Position numbers and translations under genes: made by a program. Below, one piece after another: positions 25,453-34,233 of a DNA stretch of 43,052 nucleotides. Under the pieces are notes generated by a model. It was not told the DNA's origin, did not search any database, and saw nothing but the letters and a program-made list of their open reading frames with translations. Each line of letters opens with the position of its first letter. The stretch's first letter is position 1. Source of the DNA: Desulfobacca acetoxidans (GTDB lineage Bacteria; Desulfobacterota; Desulfobaccia; Desulfobaccales; 0-14-0-80-60-11); assembly GCA_020722205.1 (NCBI GenBank), contig DYLF01000002.1:56141-99192 (forward strand). The letters are read 5' to 3'.

Positions 25453-28335
25453 TTACTCTGCCTTTACCTCCCGGCTTGGCGCCAGAAGATTTGCTTTTAC
25501 TTTTTCCTGCAAGTAGCTTTCTATAATATCTCCGGCCTGAAAATCAGAGAATTTGTCCAGCCCGATGCCACATTCGTATCCTGCCAAGACCTCCTTAACA
25601 TCGTCCTTAAAGCGTTTCAACGACACTATCCGGGCTTCCGCCACCAGCACTTCTCCCTGACGTTTGACTTTGGCCAAGGCATTGCGTTCCATCTTGCCCT
25701 CCAGCACCATGCAGCCGGCAACCGTGCCAATCTTGGAAATTGTAAAGACTTGGCGCACTTCTGCCTGTCCTAAGGTCCGTTCTTCGATAACCGGCTCCAG
25801 CATCCCCTCCATCGCCGCCTGGACATCATGCAGCAGGTGGTAAATGACGTCGTAATAGCGCACATCTACCTGTTCCTGTTCTGCCAGGGTTTGGGCTTTG
25901 GGATTGGCTTTGACATTGAAACCCACCACAATGGCGTCGGAGGCGGAGGCCAGCATGACATCGCTTTCGGTGATATCCCCCAAGCCGGTGTGGATAAGAT
26001 TGACTTTTATTTCTGTGCTGCCTAGTTCTGACAACGCTTTGCTGAGAGCCTCAATCGAGCCGTGCACGTCGGTTTTCAAAATCAGGCGCAGTTCTTTGAC
26101 GGTACCTTCTTTAATCTGCTGGTAAAGTTTCTCCAGGCTTACCCGGCTGAGGCGGGCCAAGGTCGCTTCCCGCTGCTTTTGCTGGCGCATCATGGCAATC
26201 TGCTTGACCTTCCGCTCATCTCCCAACACCAGAAACTCATCGCCGGCCTCCGGCACACCGCTGAACCCTTGCACCTCGGCGGGGAGACCTGGAGTAACAC
26301 TCTCCACCCTTTGACCTCGGTCATCAAAAATGGCCCGCACCCGACCATACTGGGGCCCGCAGACAAAATAATCACCCTGCTTCAGGGTCCCTTTCTGCAC
26401 CAACACGGTCCCCACCGGCCCGCGTCCTTTGTCCAGGCGGGACTCAATTATGCGGCCTTGGGCATAGACCTGACGCGGGGCGGCCAGTTCCAAAATTTCG
26501 GCCTGCAGCAGGATCTTCTCCAGTAAGTCCTGGATGCCCTGGCGTTTCTTGGCTGAAACCTCAGCAAACTGCACATCCCCGCCCCAATCTTCGGCCACTA
26601 CCCCGAGGTTGGCCAACTCTCGTTTGACCCGCTCCGGATTGGCATTGGGTTTGTCAATCTTATTGATGGCCACCACCAAGGGGACATTGGCGGCTCGGGC
26701 ATGGTTGATGGCCTCCTGGGTCTGCTCCATGACGCCGTCGTCGGCTGCCACCACCAACACCACTAGGTCGGTGACCTGCGCGCCCCGGGCCCGCATGGCG
26801 GTAAAAGCTTCATGGCCGGGAGTATCCAAAAAGACTACCTCCCCTTGGGGCAATTCTACGTGGTATGCACCAATGTGCTGGGTAATGCCGCCGGCCTCGC
26901 CCGCCGTCAGATGGCTCTGACGAATGGCGTCCAGCAGGGAGGTCTTGCCATGGTCAACATGGCCCATGATAGTCACCACCGGCGGGCGGGGCAAGGCTTC
27001 CCCTTCTTCCCGTCCGCCCAATTCCAGTAAATCCTCCTCCTGTACACTGGCCCGTTCCACTTCAAAGCCGAATTCACTGGCGACAATCACCGCCGAGTCG
27101 AATTCAATGGGATAATTGATAGTGGCCATCACGCCCAAACCCAACAACTGCTTGATGACATCGCTGGATTTAATGCCCATCCGTTTGGCCAGTTCCCCCA
27201 CCGTAATGGATTCTCCTACCTTGATACGCCGCTTGATGGCCTTGGGCACTGTGAGTTCAGCCCTGCTTACCTTCTTAATGGCCTTCTTGAGACCCTTTTT
27301 CTTGGCCGGCCCCCTGGCCTCCCGCTCGGCAATGCCATACAGGTCAGCCTTCTCCCTTATCTCCCGCTTCCTCACTGGTTTGGCCCGCACCGGCATCTCC
27401 ACCACTTCTATCTTCTTGGCCTTTTTCTTTGGCCGCGCCTCTCCTTTGGCTTCAATTTGCGGCCCGGTAGGCGCTGACCTTGCCCCTGCTTCGCTGGCAC
27501 TTCCCCTTGCCGGTCTCTCCGGCGGCAAGGCCACCGCCTTCCGAGACGGGGGAGAGACCGTCGTGGCCTCTATGCTGGCCGCGTGCTCAGTAGGCAGGCT
27601 GATGATGCGGGCTGGTATCTCCTTCTTTTTCGACTTGGCCTTTTTCGGTTTCGGTGGGGCCGGCGTCGGAGCCGGAGAAACCGACTCGGGGGGCAGGGAC
27701 GCCGTCAGGGCAGCCGCCGCCGGGGGAGCCGCTTCGGCTAACCGCGGGGCCGTTTCCACTTCCAGGGCCTCCACAGGCTGGGGAGTTTGTGCTTTAACCT
27801 TGGCTCTGGGCTTGAGCTTGGGTGCCGGTTTGGGAGCGGCTGCCGGTTTCTCCTGGGTTTCCGGCGGTTTCTTCTCTTCAACCGGCAGAGAAATCAGCCG
27901 TGCCGCCTGTTCTTTGGTCCTTCTAACTTTGCGGCTTCTCACGGCAGATTTGGCTGCCGGGGCTGGGGTAGCTTCTGGCCCGGCCGCCGCCGCAGGAGCT
28001 GCAGCCTCCGGTGATTCTACCACCCCTTTCGACACCGCCGCCTCCTGAGCTGCCAACTGCTCCGCAGACACCGTCGCCATCTCCACCGTTGCCGCCTTCG
28101 CCGCAGCCACTCGCGCCACCCGGCGGCGGCGCTTAATGGTATCGCCGATGCGCTTTTCCTCAATCTGGGGCGCTGCCTCCTGGAAAGACTGACGCACCCG
28201 GGCGGCGGTATCGTCATCCAGAGGATTGAGATAATTCTCTACCTTCAATCCCAACCGCTCCCTCATGTGCTGCATAAGCTCCCGCACATCTACTTTCAAT
28301 TCCTTTGCCAAATTTAGCACCCTGGTTCTACCCAT
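25453..28335 (-). CDS. infB: Translation initiation factor IF-2
   Basis: This GTPase of about 960 residues places initiator tRNA on the 30S subunit and promotes subunit joining. A short N-terminal IF2 domain ([19 protein letters not shown]) is followed by a long Ala/Pro/Lys-rich linker to about residue 330, a second IF2-N domain ([19 protein letters not shown]), and the G domain with [11 protein letters not shown] (from about 455), DTPGHEAF and NKIDKPNA. Domains II-IV end with the tRNA-binding barrel ([18 protein letters not shown]). I chose ATG 28335, which gives the usual IF-2 beginning; ATG 28347 and TTG 28374 are alternatives and none has a strong ribosome-binding site. No ylxR gene lies between nusA and infB. 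Confidence 0.95.
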   Translation of the reverse strand: MGRTRVLNLAKELKVDVRELMQHMRERLGLKVENYLNPLDDDTAARVRQSFQEAAPQIEEKRIGDTIKRRRRVARVAAAKAATVEMATVSAEQLAAQEAAVSKGVVESPEAAAPAAAAGPEATPAPAAKSAVRSRKVRRTKEQAARLISLPVEEKKPPETQEKPAAAPKPAPKLKPRAKVKAQTPQPVEALEVETAPRLAEAAPPAAAALTASLPPESVSPAPTPAPPKPKKAKSKKKEIPARIISLPTEHAASIEATTVSPPSRKAVALPPERPARGSASEAGARSAPTGPQIEAKGEARPKKKAKKIEVVEMPVRAKPVRKREIREKADLYGIAEREARGPAKKKGLKKAIKKVSRAELTVPKAIKRRIKVGESITVGELAKRMGIKSSDVIKQLLGLGVMATINYPIEFDSAVIVASEFGFEVERASVQEEDLLELGGREEGEALPRPPVVTIMGHVDHGKTSLLDAIRQSHLTAGEAGGITQHIGAYHVELPQGEVVFLDTPGHEAFTAMRARGAQVTDLVVLVVAADDGVMEQTQEAINHARAANVPLVVAINKIDKPNANPERVKRELANLGVVAEDWGGDVQFAEVSAKKRQGIQDLLEKILLQAEILELAAPRQVYAQGRIIESRLDKGRGPVGTVLVQKGTLKQGDYFVCGPQYGRVRAIFDDRGQRVESVTPGLPAEVQGFSGVPEAGDEFLVLGDERKVKQIAMMRQQKQREATLARLSRVSLEKLYQQIKEGTVKELRLILKTDVHGSIEALSKALSELGSTEIKVNLIHTGLGDITESDVMLASASDAIVVGFNVKANPKAQTLAEQEQVDVRYYDVIYHLLHDVQAAMEGMLEPVIEERTLGQAEVRQVFTISKIGTVAGCMVLEGKMERNALAKVKRQGEVLVAEARIVSLKRFKDDVKEVLAGYECGIGLDKFSDFQAGDIIESYLQEKVKANLLAPSREVKAE

Positions 28336-28388
28336 ACGCCTGATCATACCCCCAAACTTGTCTCGCCGCGGCAAAGCAGCCGCAACCT

Positions 28389-29681
28389 TTATCCGAGGCC
28401 GACATCATGACTCCCTTCCGTCCTGATCTCGCCCTCACTCTTTTTCTGGATTATCATCTCCTGCGCCGCGGCAATAAGAGCCGCAGCTTTCCGCTCTGAT
28501 AGCCCCGTGCTCTGCACCAACTCTTCCAAGCTGGACTCCGCCACCTCCCGGGCCGAGGTGAAACCCGCTTCATTGAGAAGATTGGCGGTTATTTCACCTA
28601 CCCCCGGGATGCAGAGCAAGGACAGATAGCCTTCCTTTATCGACTTGGAATACTTGGATTCGGTTTTGACATCAATTTTCCAGTCCAACAACTTGGAGGC
28701 CAACCGCACGTTCTGACCCCGCTTGCCGATGGCCAAAGACAATTGATCATCCGGCACAATGACCTCCATGCTCTGGGCGGCTTTGTTCAAAATGATGCGG
28801 CTGACTTCCGCCGGTGCCAAAGCATTGGTGGCAAACTTGGCCACGTCCGGGTGCCAGGGAATGATATCTATCTTCTCCCCTCGGAGTTCCTGGACGATAT
28901 TCTGCACCCTGGACCCCTTCATCCCGACGCAGGCCCCCACCGGGTCCACATCGGCATCCCGGGAGGCAACAGCGATCTTGACTCGACTGCCCGGCTCCCG
29001 GGCACAGCCAATGATCTGTACAATGCCGTCCGCAATCTCCGGCACCTCGGCCTCAAACAGGGCGATGAGAAATTCCCTGCGCGTCCGGGATAAAATAATT
29101 TGCGGTCCCCGGCTCTGCTTCTTGACGTCCACCACATAGGCCCGAATTCGCTCCCCTTTGTGGTAAATTTCCCGGGGCACCTGCTCCGAGGGCGGCAGCA
29201 AGGCCTCTGTGCGTCCCAGATTGACGATGATGCCTTCCTGATCCAGACGCTGCACAATGCCGTTGATGATCTCACCTTTGCGATCCTTGTAGTCTTCATA
29301 TACCAAGTCCCGCTCCGCATCTTTCATGCGTTGCATGATCACCTGTTTGGCCGACTGGGCGGCGATGCGGCCGAAGGCCGAAGCATCCATCTTGATCCCC
29401 AGGCTGTCGCCCTCTTCAGCTTCGGGATCCAACTTCAGGGCCTCCTCGAGGCTGATCTCCCGGTTGGGATCGCTAACCTCCCGGGTTACCTCTTTGAACT
29501 GAAAGACCTCGATCTCTCCCGTATTCTCGTTGAAATTTACTTCGATCTCTAACTTGGCCCCGAACTTTTTGCGGGCCGCCGACCGGATGGCGTCCTTGAT
29601 GGCCGCCACCAGCAGCTCCCGGTCAATGCCCTTATCACGACTGACCTGATCGATTATCCGTTTTAACTCCAGGTTCATCAT
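28389..29681 (-). CDS. nusA: Transcription elongation/termination factor NusA
   Basis: This 430-residue protein binds RNA polymerase and nascent RNA to modulate pausing, termination and antitermination. The N-terminal polymerase-binding domain is followed by S1 (GIVQRLDQEGIIVNLGRTEA, key pieces), KH1 (DPVGACVGMKGSRVQNI) and KH2 (LAIGKRGQNVRLASKL), then one helix-hairpin-helix-like C-terminal repeat (LCIPGVGEITANLLNEAGF). A perfect AAGGAGG lies 7 nt before the ATG. It starts 2 bp before the rimP stop region and precedes infB. Confidence 0.97.
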   Translation of the reverse strand: MMNLELKRIIDQVSRDKGIDRELLVAAIKDAIRSAARKKFGAKLEIEVNFNENTGEIEVFQFKEVTREVSDPNREISLEEALKLDPEAEEGDSLGIKMDASAFGRIAAQSAKQVIMQRMKDAERDLVYEDYKDRKGEIINGIVQRLDQEGIIVNLGRTEALLPPSEQVPREIYHKGERIRAYVVDVKKQSRGPQIILSRTRREFLIALFEAEVPEIADGIVQIIGCAREPGSRVKIAVASRDADVDPVGACVGMKGSRVQNIVQELRGEKIDIIPWHPDVAKFATNALAPAEVSRIILNKAAQSMEVIVPDDQLSLAIGKRGQNVRLASKLLDWKIDVKTESKYSKSIKEGYLSLLCIPGVGEITANLLNEAGFTSAREVAESSLEELVQSTGLSERKAAALIAAAQEMIIQKKSEGEIRTEGSHDVGLG

Positions 29682-29683
29682 TA

Positions 29684-30172
29684 TCAGGCCTCCTTGCCTA
29701 AATTCTTCATATCAATGTCCAGGCGGGCCTGCGCCACTTCCTGGAAGGGTATCTTGACCATCTGACTATCCTCCTCCACCCACACTTCGTCGGCCTCCAA
29801 CCCCCGCAGGATACCGCGATGCACCTGCCGGCCCATAAACGGGCGATGAGTGGTCAGACGCACCAAGCGCCCTTTGTAACGCTGGTAATCCGTCGGCTTC
29901 TTCAACGCCCGAGTGAGCCCTGGTGAAGATACCTCCAATGTATAGGACACCTGAATAAAATCGCGGACGTCCAAGAGGTTGCCTACAACCCTGCTTATAC
30001 GGGTGATTTCCTCCAGCGTGATGCCACCGGCCCGGTCCACAAAGAGACGTAGTATCGCCCTCCCCTTACGGGGCCGCCGGAATTCCACTTCCACCAAGTC
30101 CACCCCCTGGCTGAGAAACAGGGGCTGGAGCAACTCCGTCACCCTGGCTGCTACTTCTTCTTTCCGCATCAT
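29684..30172 (-). CDS. rimP: Ribosome maturation factor RimP
   Basis: This 162-residue protein is needed for 30S maturation. Family hallmarks are DLVEVEFRRPRKGRAILRLF (key VDLVEVE), VDRAGGITLEEITRISR, YTLEVSSPGLTRALKKP with the SSPG signature, and RYKGRLVRL. I chose the first of two adjacent ATGs at 30172; the frame runs open to 30262 but that extension overlaps the upstream region and has no family match. It is the first gene of the minus-strand rimP-nusA-infB cluster, as in most bacteria. Confidence 0.94.
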   Translation of the reverse strand: MMRKEEVAARVTELLQPLFLSQGVDLVEVEFRRPRKGRAILRLFVDRAGGITLEEITRISRVVGNLLDVRDFIQVSYTLEVSSPGLTRALKKPTDYQRYKGRLVRLTTHRPFMGRQVHRGILRGLEADEVWVEEDSQMVKIPFQEVAQARLDIDMKNLGKEA

Positions 30173-30267
30173 CACCAGTCCAACCTGACCGGCTTCTCTG
30201 CTCCGGCAATTTCTAAGGGCCTCTAATCTCCAGATATCACCACCAAGACACAGCGTCCCCAACTTTC

Positions 30268-30292
30268 AAAAAAAAAGCGGGCCTGTGCCCAC
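30268..30292 (-). terminator. Intrinsic terminator of the tRNA-Gly transcript
   Basis: On the minus strand GTGGGC pairs with GCCCGC (6 bp, one G-U) around a 4-nt loop and is followed by nine Ts. It lies between the tRNA-Gly gene and rimP and would end a transcript started at the tRNA-Gly promoter, 159 bp beyond the tRNA. Confidence 0.85.
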
Positions 30293-30450
30293 TTCCGGGA
30301 AAATCCAAGACTTTTTTAAATCTCGGGGCGTCCCCAGAGTATCTCTCTATCTCCACCCGGCAAAGCAAGCCGGCTCTTTCGCCCCTGACCTCAGGCCGGC
30401 CCCCTCACCAGGGGAAGCGGGTCTCCGGCGGCCGCTGGCCTCCGGGTTGG
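30293..30450 (-). other. Hairpin-rich tail between tRNA-Gly and its terminator
   Basis: This 158-bp G+C-rich stretch contains a succession of small inverted repeats: CTCGGGG/CCCC-GAG (30322-30339), CCGGC/GCCGG (30357-30373), CCTGA/TCAGG (30384-30395), CCCCT/AGGGG (30401-30414) and CCGG-GGCC/GGCC-CCGG (30425-30445). It is bounded by the tRNA-Gly 3' end and a strong intrinsic terminator, so it should be co-transcribed with the tRNA. I do not recognise it as SRP RNA, 6S RNA or tmRNA. Confidence 0.45.
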
Positions 30451-30523
30451 AGCGGGCAACGGGATTCGAACCCGCGACACCAAGCTTGGGAAGCTTGTAC
30501 TCTACCAACTGAGCTATGCCCGC
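30451..30523 (-). tRNA. tRNA-Gly (CCC anticodon)
   Basis: The 73-nt gene folds as a cloverleaf: acceptor stem GCGGGCA/TGCCCGC, D-arm with AGTTGGTAGA, anticodon stem CAAGC/GCTTG around TTCCCAA (CCC at 30490-30488), T-loop TTCGAAT, discriminator T. CCA is not encoded. It has its own promoter and is followed by a structured tail and a terminator. Confidence 0.95.
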
Positions 30524-30532
30524 TTATCTTAA

Positions 30533-30560
30533 ATTTTATGAAAAGCAGCCCAAATGTCAA
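30533..30560 (-). promoter_or_regulatory. Promoter of tRNA-Gly
   Basis: On the minus strand a consensus TTGACA (30560-30555) is followed after 16 nt by TAAAAT (30538-30533). Transcription would start about 3 nt before the mature tRNA 5' end. Confidence 0.75.
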
Positions 30561-30610
30561 TACCTATTTCCTTTTTCTGATTCTCCGGCCTGGTTGCCGA
30601 CTCAGCGGCC

Positions 30611-31210
30611 CTAAAACATGGATAATTCTTCGCCCTTCACCAACCTCTCGAGGTTTTCCCGGTGCCGGAGCAGGATGAGTCCCGAGATGACCCCGGCCAA
30701 CAGAAGATAAGCCTTGGAGTCAGAAAACAAACCCACCGCCAAGGGTAGCAGCCAAGCGCAGAAGAGCGACCCCACAGAAGACACCCGGGTGCGATACACC
30801 GCTAATAGATAGACCACCAGCAGGTTAAGGGCAGCCCACGGCACAACCGCCACCATCACGCCAAAGGAGGTAGCCACCCCCTTGCCCCCTTTAAAACCCA
30901 GATAAACCGGAAAGATATGACCAAGAACCGCTGCCCCCCCCACCATCGCCACCGCCGCCTCCGCCCAAGCCCCCAACGGATGCAGCCAAAAGAGGGCCAA
31001 AAAGGTGGGAACCGCACCCTTGAAAACATCTCCCAGCAAAGTAAGGAACCCCGCCCAGCGCCCTAGCAACCTGAACATATTAGCCGCCCCTATATTGCCG
31101 CTGCCTGCCTGCCGCGGGTCTGCTCCCCCCAGCCGCCGGGCCACCACCAACCCCGTGGGGATGCCGCCCAACAAATATGCCAGCACCACCAGCCCCAAAA
31201 ATGTGTACAT
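30611..31210 (-). CDS. plsY: Acyl-phosphate:glycerol-3-phosphate acyltransferase PlsY
   Basis: This 199-residue membrane enzyme makes lysophosphatidic acid from acyl phosphate and glycerol-3-phosphate, the first step of phospholipid synthesis. The signature segments are LGGIPTGLVVARRLGG, DPRQAGSGNIGAANMFR, LLGDVFKGAVP and GHIFPVYLGFKGGKGVATSFG, among about five to seven membrane helices. I chose ATG 31210, preceded by AGAGGGG; the frame opens 13 codons further upstream. It stands alone on the minus strand upstream of tRNA-Gly. Confidence 0.95.
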   Translation of the reverse strand: MYTFLGLVVLAYLLGGIPTGLVVARRLGGADPRQAGSGNIGAANMFRLLGRWAGFLTLLGDVFKGAVPTFLALFWLHPLGAWAEAAVAMVGGAAVLGHIFPVYLGFKGGKGVATSFGVMVAVVPWAALNLLVVYLLAVYRTRVSSVGSLFCAWLLPLAVGLFSDSKAYLLLAGVISGLILLRHRENLERLVKGEELSMF

Positions 31211-31332
31211 ATCACCCCTCTTTCCCCAAAGTTTAAGCAGAAGCATCAAAAATATACTTATCTTATCATAATCTTTGCTTAATTTGGGCTGATCTGGCCA
31301 GCTTCTGCCGACCGGCCTGATTTTAAAGAATT

Positions 31333-31677
31333 ATGGCTAAACTGCCGATAGTCATTATGCGGGTAATCATAAACCAAGAGAAGCGGAAGCAGGTTGGACG
31401 CATGAAGGTCGATAGCCAGTTAATCGTGCTGAATGGGCAGGCTCCCTCCCCACCCGCCCCCCGGCGGAACCCAAGAAGAGCTGCCCACAACAGCCACTCC
31501 GGGGTCATCCTGTTGATCTCCCAGGAAAACCAGCGGGCCTGGCGCTCAAAACCCAGCTCTCTCGAAGAGGCCAAGCAGGTCCTATCTCGGGTGCAACTTC
31601 AGCTGGCCAAGATGCCGGGCAATTCTTCGGCCGAAGTACATCGCCTGGATGACCAGTGTCTGGTCCGGTTGCCCTGA
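31333..31677 (+). CDS. Hypothetical small protein (orphan)
   Basis: I do not recognise this 114-residue ORF. The middle is Pro/Arg-rich (PSPPAPRRNPRR), and the C-terminal half has a likely amphipathic helix (SSLEEAKQVLSRVQLQLAK) followed by a short strand-like end (AEVHRLDDQCLVRLP). The second half looks protein-like in composition, while the first half is doubtful. There is no good ribosome-binding site before the ATG. It lies alone between divergent plsY and convergent moeA. It could be a real small gene, a remnant of a longer one, or a chance ORF. Confidence 0.4.
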   Translation: MAKLPIVIMRVIINQEKRKQVGRMKVDSQLIVLNGQAPSPPAPRRNPRRAAHNSHSGVILLISQENQRAWRSKPSSLEEAKQVLSRVQLQLAKMPGNSSAEVHRLDDQCLVRLP

Positions 31678-31795
31678 AGATATCCTCTCATCTTTGGGTG
31701 ATACCAAGTTGGGCGGCCTCTGGACTTCTGCCTCCGGTTCGCAGTGCGCGCCAGACCTCGCCAGGTCATTACCAGCCACCACGGGGCCGGAAACT

Positions 31796-33040
31796 TCAAT
31801 AGACAAACAATTCCACCATTACTGCTTCCCCCCTGGTCAAACCTTCCACTCCCAGGGGAACTACCACCAAACCGTCGCTCTTCACTAAAGGGGAAAGAAG
31901 AGCTGAGGGGCCCAGAATCGGATCAGCCCAGACGACGTCCTCTTCCTGCCGCAGGCGCACCCGCACGTAATCCTCCCGACCGCTGGCCCCGGCCAGGTTG
32001 CGGGACAACCGGGCTTGAATGGCGTCTCCCCGGGGGCAAACCTCTTTCCTTAGTCCCATGAGCCGCTCCAACAGAGGCCGCCCCAGCACCTGCATGACAA
32101 TGGCGGCCGAAGCCGGGTGACCAGGCAGGCCCAGTAACGGTGTACCCTGCAGGGATGCCAAGATTGTCGGTTTGCCCGGCCGGATGGCCACACCGTGTAC
32201 CAAAACTTCCGACCCCGACAGCCCTCGGATAGCTGACAGGCTGAGATCCCGGGCACCCACAGAACTGCCGCCGGAAATCAAAATCAAATCGGCCTCTTCC
32301 GAGGCCGCGGCCAAGGCTTCCCGAAGAGGCGAATATTTATCCGGAATGATGCCTTTCAGCACAGGAATACCCCCCATGGCGGTTACCTGAGCCGCCGCCA
32401 GGTAAGCGTTGCTGTCCCGCACCTGGCCGGGTCCCGGTGTCGCCTCCGGCGGGACAATCTCATCCCCGGTGGACAGGATGGCTACCTGAGGGCGTCGGTG
32501 CACGGTGAGACGGGTTACCCCCAAGGCCGCCAACAAACCGATGTCTTGTGGGCGGAGACGTCGGCCGGCGGTTAACAGCACTTCTCCGGACGCCACATCT
32601 TCACCCGGCCGAAGCAGATTCTCTCCCGGCGCCACCGGCTTGCGCACCTCCAAGGTCTGATCCGGATGCTCGCTACAATATTCCACCATCACCAGAGCGT
32701 CAGCCCCTGCCGGCAGCATGCCACCGGTGGGCAGACGCATGGCCCTGCCTGCTGCTATCCTCCCCCGGGGCGCCTCTCCCATGGCCACCTCCCCGATAAT
32801 CTGAAGATACTGGGGCAGCCCCGGACTCGCCCCAAAGGTGTCTTCCGCCTTCACCGCATAGCCGTCCATACTGGCCCGGGCAAACCCCGGCACCGCCTCC
32901 GGGGCCGCTACTGATTCCGCCAGTACCCGCAGGATACCCTCGCCCAAGCCCACCTCCTCCACCCCCACCGGCCCAAAGCGCTGGTACCGGGCCAGGACCT
33001 CTTCCCTGGTCTGTAAACGAAAGAATTCTAAACCAGACAT
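31796..33040 (-). CDS. moeA: Molybdopterin molybdotransferase MoeA
   Basis: This 414-residue enzyme inserts molybdate into adenylylated molybdopterin to form the active cofactor. Recognised segments are FARASMDGYAVKAEDT, RLPTGGMLPAGADALVMVE (key PTGGMLPAGAD), ILSTGDEIV, LILISGGSSVGARDL and GLPGHPASAAI, covering the MoeA N-terminal, MoCF_biosynth-like and C-terminal domains. Length is normal. The leader holds two hairpins and no strong ribosome-binding site (GAGGG about 14 nt upstream). No other molybdenum genes are in view. One paralogue per genome often handles tungsten, which cannot be told here. Confidence 0.93.
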   Translation of the reverse strand: MSGLEFFRLQTREEVLARYQRFGPVGVEEVGLGEGILRVLAESVAAPEAVPGFARASMDGYAVKAEDTFGASPGLPQYLQIIGEVAMGEAPRGRIAAGRAMRLPTGGMLPAGADALVMVEYCSEHPDQTLEVRKPVAPGENLLRPGEDVASGEVLLTAGRRLRPQDIGLLAALGVTRLTVHRRPQVAILSTGDEIVPPEATPGPGQVRDSNAYLAAAQVTAMGGIPVLKGIIPDKYSPLREALAAASEEADLILISGGSSVGARDLSLSAIRGLSGSEVLVHGVAIRPGKPTILASLQGTPLLGLPGHPASAAIVMQVLGRPLLERLMGLRKEVCPRGDAIQARLSRNLAGASGREDYVRVRLRQEEDVVWADPILGPSALLSPLVKSDGLVVVPLGVEGLTRGEAVMVELFVY

Positions 33041-33473
33041 CGTTACTTTTTACCCTCTACGTTCTTCTTGAAAAATACAGGGCCAAAGGGGATTTTCACC
33101 CCTCAAGGGTGAGGCAAGCGCCCCTCAAAAGTGCTCCGTAAGGGATAACTGTCTCTCCTTAATGGTTACTGAGCACTGATTACTGATCACTTGCTAAAGG
33201 AGTGCGGTAAGACAAAAAAAGATGATAATAATTGTGCCCCCGCGCCAGCGGCAGGGGCCGGGAATCCACAGAACCAGGGGCACCACCAGAACGGGTTGCT
33301 TAAGTTATTCGGGATGTAGCGGCAAACCTCCAAAAGTGCCGATATGCAGAACAGAAGCCGTCAGCTTTTTCTCAAGGCCTGCACCGGCGGAGACCGACAA
33401 CACACTGCATGAGATTAATCGGCGAATATGGCGCGTTGCCAGCCTCCCACCGCATTAACTGGTTGCGATTCTT
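33041..33473. other. Long non-coding gap between moeA and the flavoprotein gene
   Basis: No convincing gene lies in this stretch. It holds, on the moeA leader side, an AGGGG/CCCCT hairpin and a repeated TTGAGGGG word (around 33090-33140). A tract of near-repeats of ACTGA(T/G) words lies at 33167-33190, and a 7-bp inverted repeat GTGCCCC/GGGGCAC at 33234-33240 and 33277-33283 encloses 36 nt. I could not match the leader to the molybdenum-cofactor riboswitch by eye. Confidence 0.35.
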
Positions 33474-33502
33474 TGACTTTGCTACTATTTATACATAATA
33501 TC
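33474..33502 (+). promoter_or_regulatory. Sigma-70 type promoter of the flavoprotein gene
   Basis: TTGACT (33474-33479) and TAATAT (33497-33502) are spaced by 17 nt in an AT-rich segment. The expected leader is about 58 nt, ending in GGAGG before the ATG at 33567. Confidence 0.65.
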
Positions 33503-33566
33503 TGAAAATCCACGGAAAGTTAAGCCCTGACATGAACGGATATCTCCACCGCAAGGAGGAAAGACT

Positions 33567-34133
33567 ATGAAAGTTCTGGCTATTTGCGGGTCGCCGCGGC
33601 CTGACGGGAACACCAGTGTGTTGTTGAGAGAAGCCTTGCAGGTGCTGGCAAGAGAGGGGTTGCAGACCGCTTATTTATCATTGCACGATAAGCAAATCGC
33701 TCCCTGTCAGGCCTGTCTGAAGTGCGCCAAGGAAAAAAACCGTTGCGCCCAGGAGGATGATTTCCAGGGTGTTTACGAAGCCATGGCCCAAGCAGATGGG
33801 CTGTTGCTGGGGACGCCGGTGTATTTTGGCTCTGCCACTCCCAATCTGATGGCCCTGTTGGATCGGGCCGGCTATGTGGCCAGACATGGTGATAACATTT
33901 TCCAGCGCAAGGTGGGGTCGCCGGTAGTGGTGGCCCGGCGGGCCGGGGTGAATTTCACTTATGCTCAAGTCCTGTTTTTCTTCATGATTATGGGGATGGT
34001 GGTGCCGGGCTCCACTTATTGGCCCATTGCCTATGGTTTAAAGCCGGGGGAGGTGGCCAACGACGCCGAGGGCATGAAGACGGTGGCCCAGTTGGCGGCC
34101 AATATGGCCTGGCTCTTGCAGAAGCTGGCGTAA
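33567..34133 (+). CDS. Iron-sulfur flavoprotein / NADPH-dependent FMN reductase family
   Basis: This 188-residue flavodoxin-fold protein begins with the FMN phosphate-binding loop GSPRPDGNTS (residues 8-17). A compact cysteine motif C-x2-C-x2-C-x6-C follows at Cys47, Cys50, Cys53 and Cys60, as in archaeal and bacterial iron-sulfur flavoproteins where it holds a 4Fe-4S cluster beside FMN. GTPVYFGSATPNLMALLDRAG is the second flavin-contact region. Such proteins move electrons, often for oxygen or peroxide detoxification in anaerobes; the partner is unknown. GGAGG precedes the ATG. It is a single-gene unit with its own promoter. Confidence 0.85.
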   Translation: MKVLAICGSPRPDGNTSVLLREALQVLAREGLQTAYLSLHDKQIAPCQACLKCAKEKNRCAQEDDFQGVYEAMAQADGLLLGTPVYFGSATPNLMALLDRAGYVARHGDNIFQRKVGSPVVVARRAGVNFTYAQVLFFFMIMGMVVPGSTYWPIAYGLKPGEVANDAEGMKTVAQLAANMAWLLQKLA

Positions 34134-34233
34134 CCGGTTGTTAATTTATTATTTTGGATGGAGGCCGGTAACAAGAGAATATGATGTTGTTATTGCGCTG
34201 AAAAAATGCCGACCCCCATTCGCCGACCAATGT

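Noticed and set aside
27116-28048. 310-codon ORF on the plus strand opposite infB
   Set aside because: Antisense of the Ala/Pro/Lys-rich IF-2 linker, which gives long open frames by composition; no recognisable product.
30285-30512. 75-codon ORF ending in RATGFEPATPSLGS
   Set aside because: This is the well-known false peptide produced by translating a tRNA gene on the opposite strand (tRNA-Gly here).
33222-33458. 78-codon ORF upstream of the flavoprotein gene
   Set aside because: No ribosome-binding site, no family resemblance, and it overlaps an inverted repeat.
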